A stretch of 64,000 bases of DNA. Source: Adiantum capillus-veneris. Lineage: Eukaryota; Streptophyta; Polypodiopsida; Polypodiales; Pteridaceae. The stretch's first letter is position 1, and every line of letters starts with the position of its first letter. The notes beneath the pieces are model-generated. The model did no database searches, was not told the origin of the DNA, and saw nothing but the letters and a program-made list of their open reading frames with translations. The stretch spans positions 6,636,966 through 6,700,965 of the forward strand of contig CM043959.1 in assembly GCA_014529385.2 (NCBI GenBank), given 5' to 3'. Both the position numbers and the translations under genes were made by a program. This document shows positions 1 to 10,726 of this stretch, one piece after another.

Positions 1-1956
1 TGTTCATCTATGACTCCCTTTGGATGCATGTACTTTACAGGCACTGCATTATGTCCCGTATATGGAGGTTGTTGACCCAACACGGGTTGAGGTTGTTCCA
101 TACCCATTGGTGGTCTTTGAGCTGGGGCCATATTAGGTTGATATCTGTCCTTTTGGCCTCATAGGCACGTATTGAACATTCCCATCATACTTTGGTCGGT
201 AATAGCACTCATTGGTCTTATGGTTGGTCCATTTACCCTCAATTGTACACCATTTTTGTGGCCTAATTGGTTCTCCCTGTTGAGGTATCCCTTGCCCTGG
301 TCCCCTCATAGGTGCTTTTTGCATAATATTCATCATGTCATTTATCCTTTTGAGCATGTCTTCTAAGGCTGAAAGCGGTGCTGCAGCAGCCGTTCCCACT
401 TGTGCTGGTTTGGTAGATGCTGTTTTCTCGCTTTGGTTATCCTTAGGGAAATCTTCCTCATTAAAAATATCACATTCGTCTCCTAAGTCAATAGCATCTG
501 ACACACACTCTTCTAAGGTCGTATGCTTCTTGCTATACAGTATAGCATGAAGTTATTTGTTTAGCAGTCCCTCTAGAAACAACGAGACTAGTCTTTCTTG
601 TGCAGGTATCTCTAGCTTTGGGCATCTCGTAATGTATTGTTTCATTTGAGTTGCACAATCCCTAACAGACTCACCGTGTTTCTGTTTAAAGCTATAGATT
701 TGAGCTACCGTATTGTGTTTGATCCCCGTTTTGGAACAAGCGGCTACAAATCCTTGAGCTAATGTATTTCAGTCCACGATTGACCTTGGTGGAATGTTTT
801 GGAACCATGTCAATGCTTTTCCTTCTAATGTCATACAAAACCCCTCGAATTGAGTATGAAAATTAAATATGCGTTCTACTTGTAGCACTTGCTTAAAGCT
901 TGCTAAGTGGTCATATGGACCCCCAGATCCACTGTATTTTCTGATCCACCTCTAAAATTCAGGCAGTCTGATACGTCTATTTGGTTCAGCTTTCGGTCTC
1001 CTTGCAATTGGTCCTGTTCCGAGTCCTTCAAACTAGTCTATTGGAAATAGTGACTCATGTAGCCTTGGACTGGCTTTAGTGTCACCCGGTTTTCTTTGTG
1101 ATGAGGTGGTTTCTAGTTTCTTAACATTACTCTCAGAAGATCTCTCATGATGTTCATCTCTTGGAATAGTTTCTGGTCCTTGGCCCAATATCCAATCCCT
1201 TATGGAGTACCCTTGGTATTTGGTTTGTTCTACCTCCTCATGAGTCATCATAACAAAGTTATTGTTATAACAATCCCTAAACAGGTAGGTTGGTAGATTT
1301 GCCGAACCCTTATCTTTGATTTTGAAGATATAAATGATGTTCATGGGTGCTAGTTGTCCTGATTTGGCATGAAAAGTCCATAGGAGATCTTTGATGTTTC
1401 TATCCTCCCAACACTATACTCTGATCCTAGGATTATCTGTACTAAGCTGTTTCAAAGGCTTCAAATAAACTTGATCGTATCCCTTGAATTCTAAAGTTGG
1501 TGGTCCTTCTTTTGCTGCCATACCTTGAATTATGGTATTTATCTCTAACCCCCACTTGTCTATCATGTCAGGGTCTTCAACTTGTAAATACCGAGTTCCG
1601 TTTCTATCCATGTACATTTTTTCTTGTTTGTTTGCCCTAATTTTCTCTTCAAACTCAATAACATGGTCATGAATGCGAATAGTATACTCTTCGTTAGGAT
1701 CCAGGTAAACCTAAGCTCCATGGCATTTATTCTTATAAAAAGAAAGTATATGCTTATAACGCACTGTCGTTCCAGTTTCTAAGTGAGTTGAATAGGAAGA
1801 CATTTCAGATGTTGATTCTGAAAAAGTGTTTGAGACTTCTTCAAGGATAGTGTGCAAAGGATTGCCTTGATTGATACTTTCTTCGGTGGATACTCTACTA
1901 GCGGTCTCTCCAAATATGCCTTGGTTTCCTAGTATATGACGAGATCTAAGATTCAT
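1..1956 (-). pseudogene. A1 gag relic (retrotransposon gag domain), one frame broken by stops
   Basis: From 1956 to 133 there is one minus-strand frame of 608 codons with no frameshift, broken by stops at 1711-1713, 1414-1416, 1033-1035, 952-954, 769-771, 553-555 and 133-135. The N-terminal part begins MNLRSRHILGNQGIFGE. The stretch 990-560 reads as a Retrotrans_gag domain: WIRKYSGSGGPYDHLASF, then EGFCMTLEGKALTWFQNI, then RLVSLFLEGLLNK. A degenerate Cys-rich segment (CTIEGKWTNHKTNECYYRP, near 200-260) stands where a zinc knuckle would be. Past 133 a Pro/Gln-rich coding sequence continues in another frame to position 1, so one frameshift lies near 135. Gag forms the cytoplasmic particle of LTR elements. 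The same gag type recurs in A2 at 7800-9240. Confidence 0.75.
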
Positions 1957-3899
1957 AAAGACTCATGAAGCCGTGGATAGAGTACTTACCGTCGGATTGA
2001 CTTGTTGTCAATTTCTTCCACTTGACTTGATTGAAACTTCTGTCAAGCTGTCAATTCCTTGTCTGTAACCTGATTCCTCTATCAAGTTTGATCAAGTTAG
2101 CTATTCTTTCACAAAGACTGTACACTTCTTGCTAACTATTGTGATTGGTCTATGTGTATCACTCCAAATCGAGCTAAACGAGTCAACAGTTGAGACTTCC
2201 AGATTCCACTTTTGCAAAAAGCCAAAGGACTAATCTGCAACCTGAAAACTGAGTAAACAAGTACCAATTTGGATCGGATTGAACCCAAAATTTCCCGATG
2301 GCCTTGTATTATGTTGGTCTAACACTAAAAGTAAAAAATGGTGTCTCTGTGTAGCAGTAGTAAATAATTGCGATTATTTACTTTTCTCAAATTTTTGTAT
2401 TTTTTGGCTTGGTCTGCCAAGTATACAACCTGTTAAAGTCCTGGACAAGTTTTACTAAGTTTGGACAAAATTTGTTCAAGTTATCAACTGTTTCGTGCCC
2501 CCAGACTTAGTTTTCAAGAATCTGGCTTAAGTCTGACTTTTGTGATGCAAATTTCACCAAAATTGATTTGTGTGGTCTACTTTTGATATGCTTGACCTTG
2601 TGGTATACTCAAATGTGCAAGATTATCAATTTTTGAAGCAGATGTAAATAATCACGATTATTTACTCCAGCTATGTTTTTGCAAGTTTTTGTCCAAATCT
2701 TGACACAAAACTGTTAAGTATCTCAACTTAAGCTCCCTAGCCAAGTTTTATCAAGTTTGGATAATTTTTGTTCAAATGATCATGAATTTTGTAACTGTAG
2801 ACTGACTTTGCAAATTTGGCCACAATTTTCAATCCAATGATCCAAATCTTACCAAATTTGGTATGTGGGCTCAATACAACATGGTAAAGCTAGTGGTATG
2901 TTGACTTGGTAAAAAAAGTTGAAAAATGGGGCAAATGTAAATAATTGCGATTACTTACTTATGGCAAAATTTTCCATCTTTTTGATCAACTGAGCATGTA
3001 CACATGTCTATCACATCAATATAAGCCTATGAATCAAGTTTCATTGAGTTTGAACAATTTTTTTTCCAATTTACACTCAAGTCTCCGAAATTCATTACAG
3101 GCTTTAGTTTTTACCCAGTTTTTGGTCAATTTGGTGATCCAAATTCTATGGTCCTTAACAAAAGTTGTTTGGACACATGCACAGAGTCTTCGGTATCAAC
3201 CTTGGTCAGTTTTGAGCTGAAAGTAAATAATCACAATTATTTACTTTAGGCCTGAAATGAAGATTTTTTTGAACATTTTCAATGGACAATCTTTTCATGA
3301 GCTATTTTAAGCCTCTGAGTCATGTCAAAACTTAATTTGGCCTAAAATCTCAAGAAAAAGTAAATAATCTGAGTTTTTGAAAACTTTTGAAGTTTTTACC
3401 TCAATGTGTCCTTGAGCTTACCCACTGGTTCATACAACTTTTAAGCATACTCTCCAGTCAGATTGAGTGGTTGATAATCTTTTCATGCTATTTTCATTCG
3501 TAGACCTGAATATCTGCAACTTCACATAACAACTCACAATTGATTCTTTTGGAGAGAGCAATATTCTAAAACCCACCTCGGATCCTACTTACCCTACTCT
3601 TATTGTGGAAAGTGTCCACAAACACTCGTTTTCTTGTTTTTTATGGTTTTTGAGCCTTGATCTTAAGACTTGTCTCGTCCATTAATCATTCTCAAAATCC
3701 TAACCTAACTCTACAATCCTGCAATCCTAAAGGTACTCAACAAGTACGATTATTTCCAAGCTACCTCTACACAACAAAAGACGACAATCTTAAGCTATGT
3801 GGTTTTAAAAAGAAGGTTTTTACTCTAGGAGATCCTAGAGGAAGTTAAAGGATAACTTCACAAGACGCTCATGTTTTTTCCAAGTTTAGGTCTCTTCAA
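1957..3899 (-). other. A1 untranslated leader (PBS to gag)
   Basis: No convincing coding frame was found in this AT-rich stretch; the short open frames here lack family motifs and look like chance. It contains the periodic palindromes described separately. A leader near 2 kb is long compared with most LTR elements. Confidence 0.6.
2359..3370 (-). repeat. A1 leader: four ~290-bp diverged units, each headed by a palindrome
   Basis: Near-identical palindromes with arms (A)GTAAATAAT and ATTATTTAC(T) around a 4-base centre sit at 2359-2382, 2644-2665, 2937-2958 (one arm mismatch) and 3222-3245. A half copy is at 3359-3368. Centre spacings are about 284, 293 and 286 bp. Between palindromes the units are only loosely alike (recurrent CAAGTTT..TCAAGTTTGGA..TTTGTTCAA strings), so the palindromes are better preserved than their surroundings. 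They lie in the transcribed leader between PBS and gag. Function unknown. Confidence 0.8.
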
Positions 3900-3917
3900 T
3901 CCCCGACAATGGCGCCA
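3900..3917 (-). promoter_or_regulatory. A1 primer-binding site
   Basis: On the minus strand TGGCGCCATTGTCGGGGA begins two bases after the LTR end. It resembles the tRNA-Asp-type PBS of Athila-group elements, TGGCGCCGTTGCCGGGGA (family knowledge), with two differences. Confidence 0.75.
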
Positions 3918-3919
3918 AA

Positions 3920-4879
3920 TGTGGGACGGGTGTCTAACCTCACTCCTATCTTATTGCAGATGTAGCCAGAACCACGATTAAATTGTAAATCATTTGGACA
4001 AAGCTGACTCGACTAGTGCATAGAGGCTACAAAAGGTTGTCAATCTCTTGGAAAACAACAAACAACTCGCATCTAACTCAAGCTACACTCAACTCACTGA
4101 AATCACCAAAAGCCAATCGCTCATCGACAAACAAATCACATTCGTTACAGCATCAAATGACATCCAAATGTAACGAAACTTCTAGGACATGTTTATAACA
4201 CCTAAGAACACATGCTTATGCTCTCAAATCCCACTTTAGGTGAAGTGCAAAAATTGCAATTATTAACAGCAGTGGATTTTTGACCTAGTCATTTTTGACC
4301 CAAAATGCATCTAAATGCTTAGCAATGATGCCCCAACACCCCACCTATGCTTAGTTTTTGATTTTAAAGTGTAAATTCCTACTTATGATGAAATTAGGCC
4401 ACGGGTCTGCGACGCCAAAAGCTACAAAATACCGTGAAATGCTTACGTCAATGCGTAAAGCTTTTACCTGCGGTTGCAATGCAACAGACGCGACTGCAAT
4501 GTGACAACCAAGAAGGGAGTAGGAAGCACAAGAAGGAGAGAAGTGAGCGTGGTTAGCTCACGCTGTGTATTTCATTATCCAAAAACTTAATAATAACTTA
4601 TAAAAATTGGCTTTTATACCTTAGCCAAGGTTTTTGGTGGTCAAAACTAATAATTTGGGAGTCTAATTAAAGACAAGTTGATACAATCTGGAAGCTTGTA
4701 GCCCTAGCTCATCAGTTACAAAGTTTATCCGGAAAATAGGAGTTACAATATTCTCGATTTATCAAAATAATAAATGTTTTTACAAAGAGAGCTCCGAAAA
4801 ATGATATCCGGGTTAGCTTGCTGTTGCTAACACCGACTTACCTTGAGTTAATTATGTATACTTACTTTACTTGCCCACA
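3920..4879 (-). repeat. A1 5' LTR (960 bp)
   Basis: The left end TGTGGG and right end CCCACA are perfect 6-bp terminal inverts, and the PBS is correctly placed beside the inner end. The minus strand carries a TATA box. Only one LTR is in the window, so the ends were not confirmed by comparison with a partner. Confidence 0.7.
4611..4620 (-). promoter_or_regulatory. TATA box in A1 LTR
   Basis: The minus strand reads GGTATAAAAG about 260 bp inside the LTR start, the expected place for the U3 core promoter of A1. Confidence 0.55.
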
Positions 4880-6559
4880 TTTCTCATGTCATACCACCTG
4901 TGGCTCAGACGATCCTCATTTTGATACCTTGATTCTGCAGTTCTGGTCTGTTGTAAGTTGGTCCAAATTTTGACATGTGCAAAATCCTTCCATATTTTAC
5001 ATGTTCAAAGCTCTTGCTTTGTAGGTTTGGCATTTGCTTTCAAAACTCAAATCTAGATTTCCTGGCTTTGTTTATTATTTTTTGATCATTATTAGGTTAA
5101 AAGGCAAGAAACTTATTGAAAATTGTTATTAATTGGCCAAAAATTTTACCAAAATTATTCCTCACACTCATATGTACATACGTTCACTCTAGGCATCTCA
5201 CCCATCGAAATGTGTCAAAATGGCTCAATACTATGCTTGATAAGAGCAAAATTTTTCTAGAAGGTCAATAAAAAAAGCTAAAATTTAAGCATCAAAACAC
5301 ACTTTAAACACTGTACACATAATCTCTCAACATCTTGCAACCTTATGTCTTGTAATTTACTGAATGCAATCAACTGCACATGATGAGATTGCCAAAATAC
5401 ATTCTTTACAAATGGCACACATAATACATTTCTTTTGATCTAGCGTCATATTTGCACTGGACAATACAAAAACAACATATCAAATACAAATTCATGGTTG
5501 CAAATGACACTAACACTCTCACACTATCTCAGGTAAACTCTTAACCATCACTTGAAGACTTTAACAAATGTGTAAGGAAATATTGATAAAAATTGAATAT
5601 AATCTTCACTTAAAATTGCAATTTGTTACACGTGTAAAAAGCAGTTCAAACAAGTGGTTTATAACAACTTAATTCAAATCAAACAATACATGTTAACAGT
5701 CTGACACATCTCAGCATATATTGAATTTTTAACTTATATTTTTCTCCGTGTGCACATACTAATTCAAACAAAGCACACACTGACTTAAAAACTTCAAAAA
5801 CATTTAAAACATTGGAAGTATACAAATTGGACTAGCAAATTGTGTTCACACACTTTTTTACATAGAATTTATGTAAATGTAACAATCAAAAAGCGATGAT
5901 AATTGATGCTCTTTAAAGAGATACAAAAGAATATTTAACATGCAAATTGTGTGCATTTAGATTTTTTAGAGAGAATTTACGTAAATGAAGCATTAAAAAT
6001 AGCGATAATGCTTGAGAGTCCTTTAAAAAGATTAAAAAAGAATATTAAACATGAAATTTGTGCGCAAATACTTTTTTACATGTAATTTATATACATGGAA
6101 CATTTAAAATAGCGATGATTGATGAATAAAGTATTCTATATAAATGGAACATTTAAAATAGCAATGATTGATGAATAAAGTATTCTTTTGAATATGATTA
6201 GCTAGTATATAATTTCAAATGGACAGTTAAAAACAACAAAATCAAACAATTCATACATTTTGTATATAAAATGCTCTTCACAGCCGCGTTACTGACCAAG
6301 TATTTCATATACTTAATACTTAAAAAATTAACTGCACATGCATACGAACATCATATAGCCGCGTTACCGATCGATGCCCATATGTTTTTTGGGAAAGGGG
6401 AAGGGAAGTTGACTTACCACCATAAGGATACTAGATTCGCCGCATTACCAACATACTACCCAAATAGTAAGCCAATACTTACCACAAGGACACCATCTTC
6501 CCCGCGTCACCGAGGTGATGCCCCCATGATAAGCACTGTTCCATAGAACAACTTACACA
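4880..6559. other. AT-rich spacer with degenerate tandem repeats
   Basis: No gene was seen. About 5860-6190 holds three diverged units of roughly 110-120 bp (ACATGxAATTTATxTAxATG..., AxxATAGCGATGAT, GAATATT(T)AACATG). They end in two nearly identical ~45-bp copies of a GGAACATTTAAAATAGC unit (6097-6185). Around 6280-6540 a GCCGCGTTACC-like motif recurs four times at 60-80 bp spacing. The open frame across 6271-6546 is built from these repeats and has no protein-family features. Confidence 0.5.
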
Positions 6560-6769
6560 CACACACACACTCCCATTGTGTGGTAAGGTACCTTATTACT
6601 ACCGCACACTACGACAAAAGGCACGCTACCACACAACGCATACACACACACACAACACACACCCGGATTGTGTGGTCAGGTACTCTGCTGCTGCTGCTGC
6701 GCACTGCGACGCAGAGCACACTCCCACACGATCCCCTCTCTCCCTCTCTCCTCTCTCCTTTTGACGTAC

Positions 6770-6790
6770 CTGCAAAGGTGGTCGCTAGCG

Positions 6791-6866
<76 letters not shown>

Positions 6867-7140
6867 GAAGATGAAAGTAAGACAAAAATACACACAGCGG
6901 GCCCGATCGAGCACGCGTATATATAACGCTGACAGCTCGTCGAGCTTTTCAGTATCCTCGATAGGCCAGCACGAAAAACGATAAACCCCGACGGGCCCGC
7001 CGAGGAGACTAAAAGGCCCGATGGGAATTTTGTGGATTTGCAAGTCACCATGAAGCGGGTTCTGTGTGATCATGTTTACTATGATCATGTAATGTGTCAA
7101 TAAGACCTTGTGATCACACAAAATTTTCAGTAATTACATA
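6770..7140 (+). repeat. LTR-like promoter fragment, related in reverse to 56550-56990
   Basis: A long (CT)n tract is followed by CAGCGGGCCCGAT, a TATA box (GTATATATAACG, about 6919-6930), CGGGCCCGCCGAGGAG, and a ~100-bp block ending TTACATAAATATTAAATCC. The same order of motifs, with clear base-level similarity over the last 100 bp, is found on the minus strand between 56990 and 56550. This fits two fragments of one LTR family in opposite orientation. No element ends could be fixed here. Confidence 0.55.
6796..6864. repeat. (CT)n microsatellite
   Basis: About 34 uninterrupted CT units directly upstream of the TATA-like box. Open frames running through it are artefacts. Confidence 0.95.
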
Positions 7141-7144
7141 AATA

Positions 7145-7366
7145 TTAAATCCCTGTCAATGATAGTTTAAGGTAGGCCGAATATGGCATACCATTGACAC
7201 GCATAGCAATATCTAAAAGTGCTCTTTTTTTCATGCCATTGGCAGCTAGCTGGACCATGATTTGGACATCCATTTTGCCAAGCCAAATTTGCTCAATCTG
7301 GATTGCTACAATAGGAGGAGAAGGTACTGCAACCTGATGTTTTTTCTTGCGCTTCAAAATTTGCAA
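7145..7366 (-). pseudogene. A2 retropepsin-like fragment
   Basis: The frame contains KRALLDIAMRVNGMPYSAYL. This aligns by eye with the aspartic-protease segment of Athila-type gypsy polyproteins (pattern ALxDxGxSVNLMPxSxYxKL; family knowledge). The active-site D is present, but the expected D-x-G triad reads D-I-A. The fragment ends at the element break, and no RT follows. A retropepsin would process Gag-Pol; this copy cannot. Confidence 0.5.
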
Positions 7367-7799
7367 TCAAGATTCCTCATGTGCTTGTTCTTTAATTGCT
7401 TGAGCCTTTTGATTTTTTTTCTTTGCTTTTTTAATCTTCTCCAACATTTTTATAGTGAGAGATTGATGATACTTCTTCGATCTGCATCCTTTAATCCAAT
7501 TAGACATGACCTCTCCCTCCAATGTTGCAAGTTGGACGTCACCAATTGGTGATATGTCAGGCCGTTACCCCACTTTTTCAGTTTCTTGGAGTGCTATTTT
7601 AAGGTGTAGACTAAGGCATAGTCACTAGTTGGAATTTCTTGAAGAGGAATTTTCAATCCCATCTTCTCTAATTTTTTGCCCACTTCTCCCCATAGATGTG
7701 GTCTGGTCTGTAACAACTGTGAGAGAGTTATCGTGTATTCTCTTGAGTTCTTCTCATAGGATTCATTTGGTTCTTTATAATATAAAGTTGTGGTAGCAT

Positions 7800-9240
7800 T
7801 CTCTAACTTGCAAGTGTTTCTACAGGTTGTGTGTACCTTACAATTGCTTAGTTCTCTTGAAGTAAAGGAGATTAATGACCCAACTTTGTTTGAGGTTTGT
7901 CTCCTCCTTGGGCTACATTGTTCGTGCCCATTGGTACTTCAAAATGTGTTGCGCAATTATAGCTGCTGGTCTTGGTTAAGTGTTGCACCATGGGGTGGGA
8001 TGATCCCCTCCACAAGTGTCACATCTCCTCATTGGTTTTTATCGTATGTTCAAGTTCTTCTATAATATTGGTTCACTCTCCTTATCACTTCTTCAACCAA
8101 TTGATCAATGTTTGGCATGGTAGGAGTTTGAACATTCCACTTTTTCATGGATTCACTCATTGTAGAGAGGCACTTCTAGTCACATTCTATGTATCTTCAG
8201 TCACCTCTCCATATGCCTTGCAATTGTCAACTAGATATAAAGCCTCCCTAGTGACTAGCTCAAACCTCTTGCACTCTTTAAAAAATGCCAGTCCTTCTTG
8301 AGAGTCTCATTCCTCAAGCCCTCTATAAAGAGAACTGAAAACCTCTCATCTTGTGGTAACTCTCTCATAGGACATCTCTCTATATATTGTTTGAAGCCAA
8401 GCAAAGCTTCCTTACTTACTCGTTCTCTTTTTATCTAAAAGCATAGATTTGGGACATGATACCATGCTTGACTCCCCTTTTAGAAAATTCCTCATCAAAT
8501 TTCTGCAAAAATTACACTATGTTGGAAAAATCAACTCTGTTCAAAGGTCGGAACCACATCAAGGCTGTTCCTTTCAATGTTAGCCCAAATCCTTCACAAT
8601 ATGTGTGGAGATCCGCAATCTGTTTAGCTCTCAAAACTTTTTTGAAGAGTGAGACATGAGCATATGGATCTCTTGATCCATTGTACTTTTTGGAAAAACA
8701 TTTAGCTACCTAATATGGTCACATATGTTGTGTTTGTGTAGCCATTCTCACTACTCTTGGCTCTTCTACTAGGACATCTCTAGCTCTTCATAACCCCCAC
8801 TAGGAATTCTAGCTGGAGTTCTTTCTATGACTATCTCCTCAAGACACACATCTTTCATCTCTGTTAAGGTAAACGGATCTCTCATTCTATATATCATGCT
8901 AGGAGCATCAGTGTCCCTATGTGTAGTCATTCAAACCCTTGAACCCAAGGATCCCATCGGTCTAATCACTTAAAACTGTGGTTGCTTCATTGAACCACCA
9001 ATTTTCAATCTTTTTGGACTCAATCTTCTTGTCTCTAGTCTAGTATTCGATATGTATAGTAGGTCTAATTGTACTAGGAGTAATATAATATTGATGGAGT
9101 GGGCTCCCAAAATATGTATATCTCTCAAGCTCTCTCCGGTCTACTGTCAAGTACCTATGTCCATTCTTATCAAGCATGATTATATGGGTGTTTCTATCTT
9201 TAGTATGGGTCAAAATATACAACATTTTGTGCTCCAACAA
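7800..9240 (-). pseudogene. A2 gag relic
   Basis: The minus strand from 8700 reads KYNGSRDPYAHVSLFKKVLRA, then EGFGLTLKGTALMWF, then ELPQDERFSVLFIEGLRNETL, matching the A1 gag order. Upstream at 9040-9240, LDKNGHRYLTVDRRELERYTYFG matches MDRNGTRYLQVEDPDMIDKWG of A1 (1560-1617). Stops and frameshifts are frequent, more than in A1. Capsid protein by family; non-functional here. Confidence 0.65.
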
Positions 9241-9760
9241 TTCTTGTATGTAGTGTTCATCGCATTTTTAATAGTGTATTTGTTCACCATTATTGTATTT
9301 ATATAGCCATACGTGGGTATTATCTGTGCTAACTCATTTTGGGCCATTCACATGCCTTGGTTTATTATTTGGCTTATGCAACTTAGTCAGCTCATCTTTC
9401 AGCTCTACGTCAATTTTCTCTTTTGTGCCTGGTAATCTCCATTTGTCCACAATATAGGAATTCTGCACAACTAAACACATTGTTTTCCAAAGTATCGATC
9501 ACCACTACAGTCAAGAGACACTAGGTCCTTGAACTCACTAGGCCTTTCCTCTAGTTTCATGCAATAGGGATCCATATGATCTTTGTAGATCTTTGCACTT
9601 TGGTAATTTTTGAATTGATATTTCAATATTTCAAGTGCAATAATTTCATTTTGGGTGCTTGTTGGGATGGTCCCACTTATATGTTCGATGCCTCCTTAAA
9701 ACTCACCTAGGCTTGTTGAATCCCTCAACCATGTTAAGTGTAAGATCTCCCCAATGACGT

Positions 9761-10633
9761 TGTTGGGAAAACAAGAGCAAGGGGCACCTCTATAGCAATG
9801 TCTCCCAATAGCGCTCAAGACACAAGATCAGAACCACAAACGTTATCAAAAGAACCTCAACAAAACCACAACTGAAAGACAAGTGATCTCTTGGGAATTT
9901 ACCAGCACACACCCACCCAAACGACCACCATGAAAATTAGGAAGCACTTACCCTGGCATGGATTTACAGCACACGCCGACCAATGCACTTGAGAGAAAGA
10001 GCTTTCACCTTCACCAAATAACTCTTCAAAAACACAATTTTGAAGTGTACACACATCTCCAAACAAGAGAGCTTCCACAATCTACCATTCTCCAAACTGC
10101 CTGCAAGCTGCCATATCCTGTGCGCTGTGGGAAATAGATTGTATCTCCCAAACCACAACTCCAAAAGGGATGCTTTAAAGCCTAAAATATTCTCTGCATT
10201 TTCTACAACAAAATCTCTAAAGACCACAAATTTCAATTCTATGTACCTCTATGTGTAAAATTGGTGCGAACAGCAAGCTACCATGGCCCGACTACGCGTA
10301 GGAAGGCTAGTGGAGGGCAAAAAACTGCATCCAAAAACATCAAGAAGCCACCACGACCCAAAACCTTAAAAATTCTGATATTTGACTGAATTTTTTTAAT
10401 TTTGTACATGAGTTTTGATTATATACAAGTCTCACTTCAAAAAACTCACTCACGGGCACTTACAGTAGCCCGACAGCTGTCACTAGACTAGCGACTTGCA
10501 GTGCATGTACATGTGCTTGCTAAAGAAAACTAAAAAACCCACAAAAAGAAAGCCCACACACCCTTTTGACATCGGGCGTCATGTCCGTATGTACAAATCT
10601 ACAAAAAACGGGGTGTCAGAAATGCGCCCAACA
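9761..10633 (-). repeat. N1 3' LTR (873 bp)
   Basis: Pairs with 11987-12856. Ends TGTTGGG and CCCAACA. A TATA-like TATATAAT on the minus strand lies at 10418-10425. Confidence 0.9.
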
Positions 10634-10653
10634 TAGTTTGCCAACCCCCCAAT
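10634..10653 (-). promoter_or_regulatory. N1 polypurine tract
   Basis: The minus strand reads ATTGGGGGGTTGGCAAACTA immediately before the 3' LTR start. The same pattern (GGGG..T.GGCAA...A) precedes the 3' LTRs of Tat2 (48007-48026) and, probably, N2 (53838-53856). Confidence 0.65.
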
Positions 10654-10726
10654 CTGCTAGCGCATTCATGCTTATCAGTAGACTATGCAAAAGCTTATGT
10701 ACAAAGATACATCATGTACAAAGGAA

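Larger units (their letters stand above)
1..4879 (-). mobile_element. A1: 5' part of a Ty3/gypsy-type LTR retrotransposon, cut by the window edge
   Basis: Reading on the minus strand the order is LTR (4879 to 3920), PBS (3917 to 3900), a leader of about 1.9 kb, then a gag reading frame (1956 to the left edge). Protease, RT, integrase and the 3' LTR would lie beyond position 1, so the target duplication cannot be checked. The PBS, TGGCGCCATTGTCGGGGA, is of the type used by Athila-group gypsy elements (family knowledge), but no pol is visible to confirm the lineage. The copy is old: its gag frame holds many premature stops. Confidence 0.8.

Noticed and set aside
2359-3245. CRISPR-like regularly spaced repeats
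   Set aside because: Plant retroelement leader, spacing near 290 bp, similar spacers and no cas genes.
6271-6546. 91-codon frame
   Set aside because: Composed of degenerate short repeats; no homology recognised.
6580-7121. Ser/Leu and Arg/Glu dipeptide frames over CT/GA tracts (also 15464-15772, 24551-25069, 37600-37935, 54372-54671, 55744-56303, 56748-57009)
   Set aside because: They are translations of microsatellites and lack any other protein feature.
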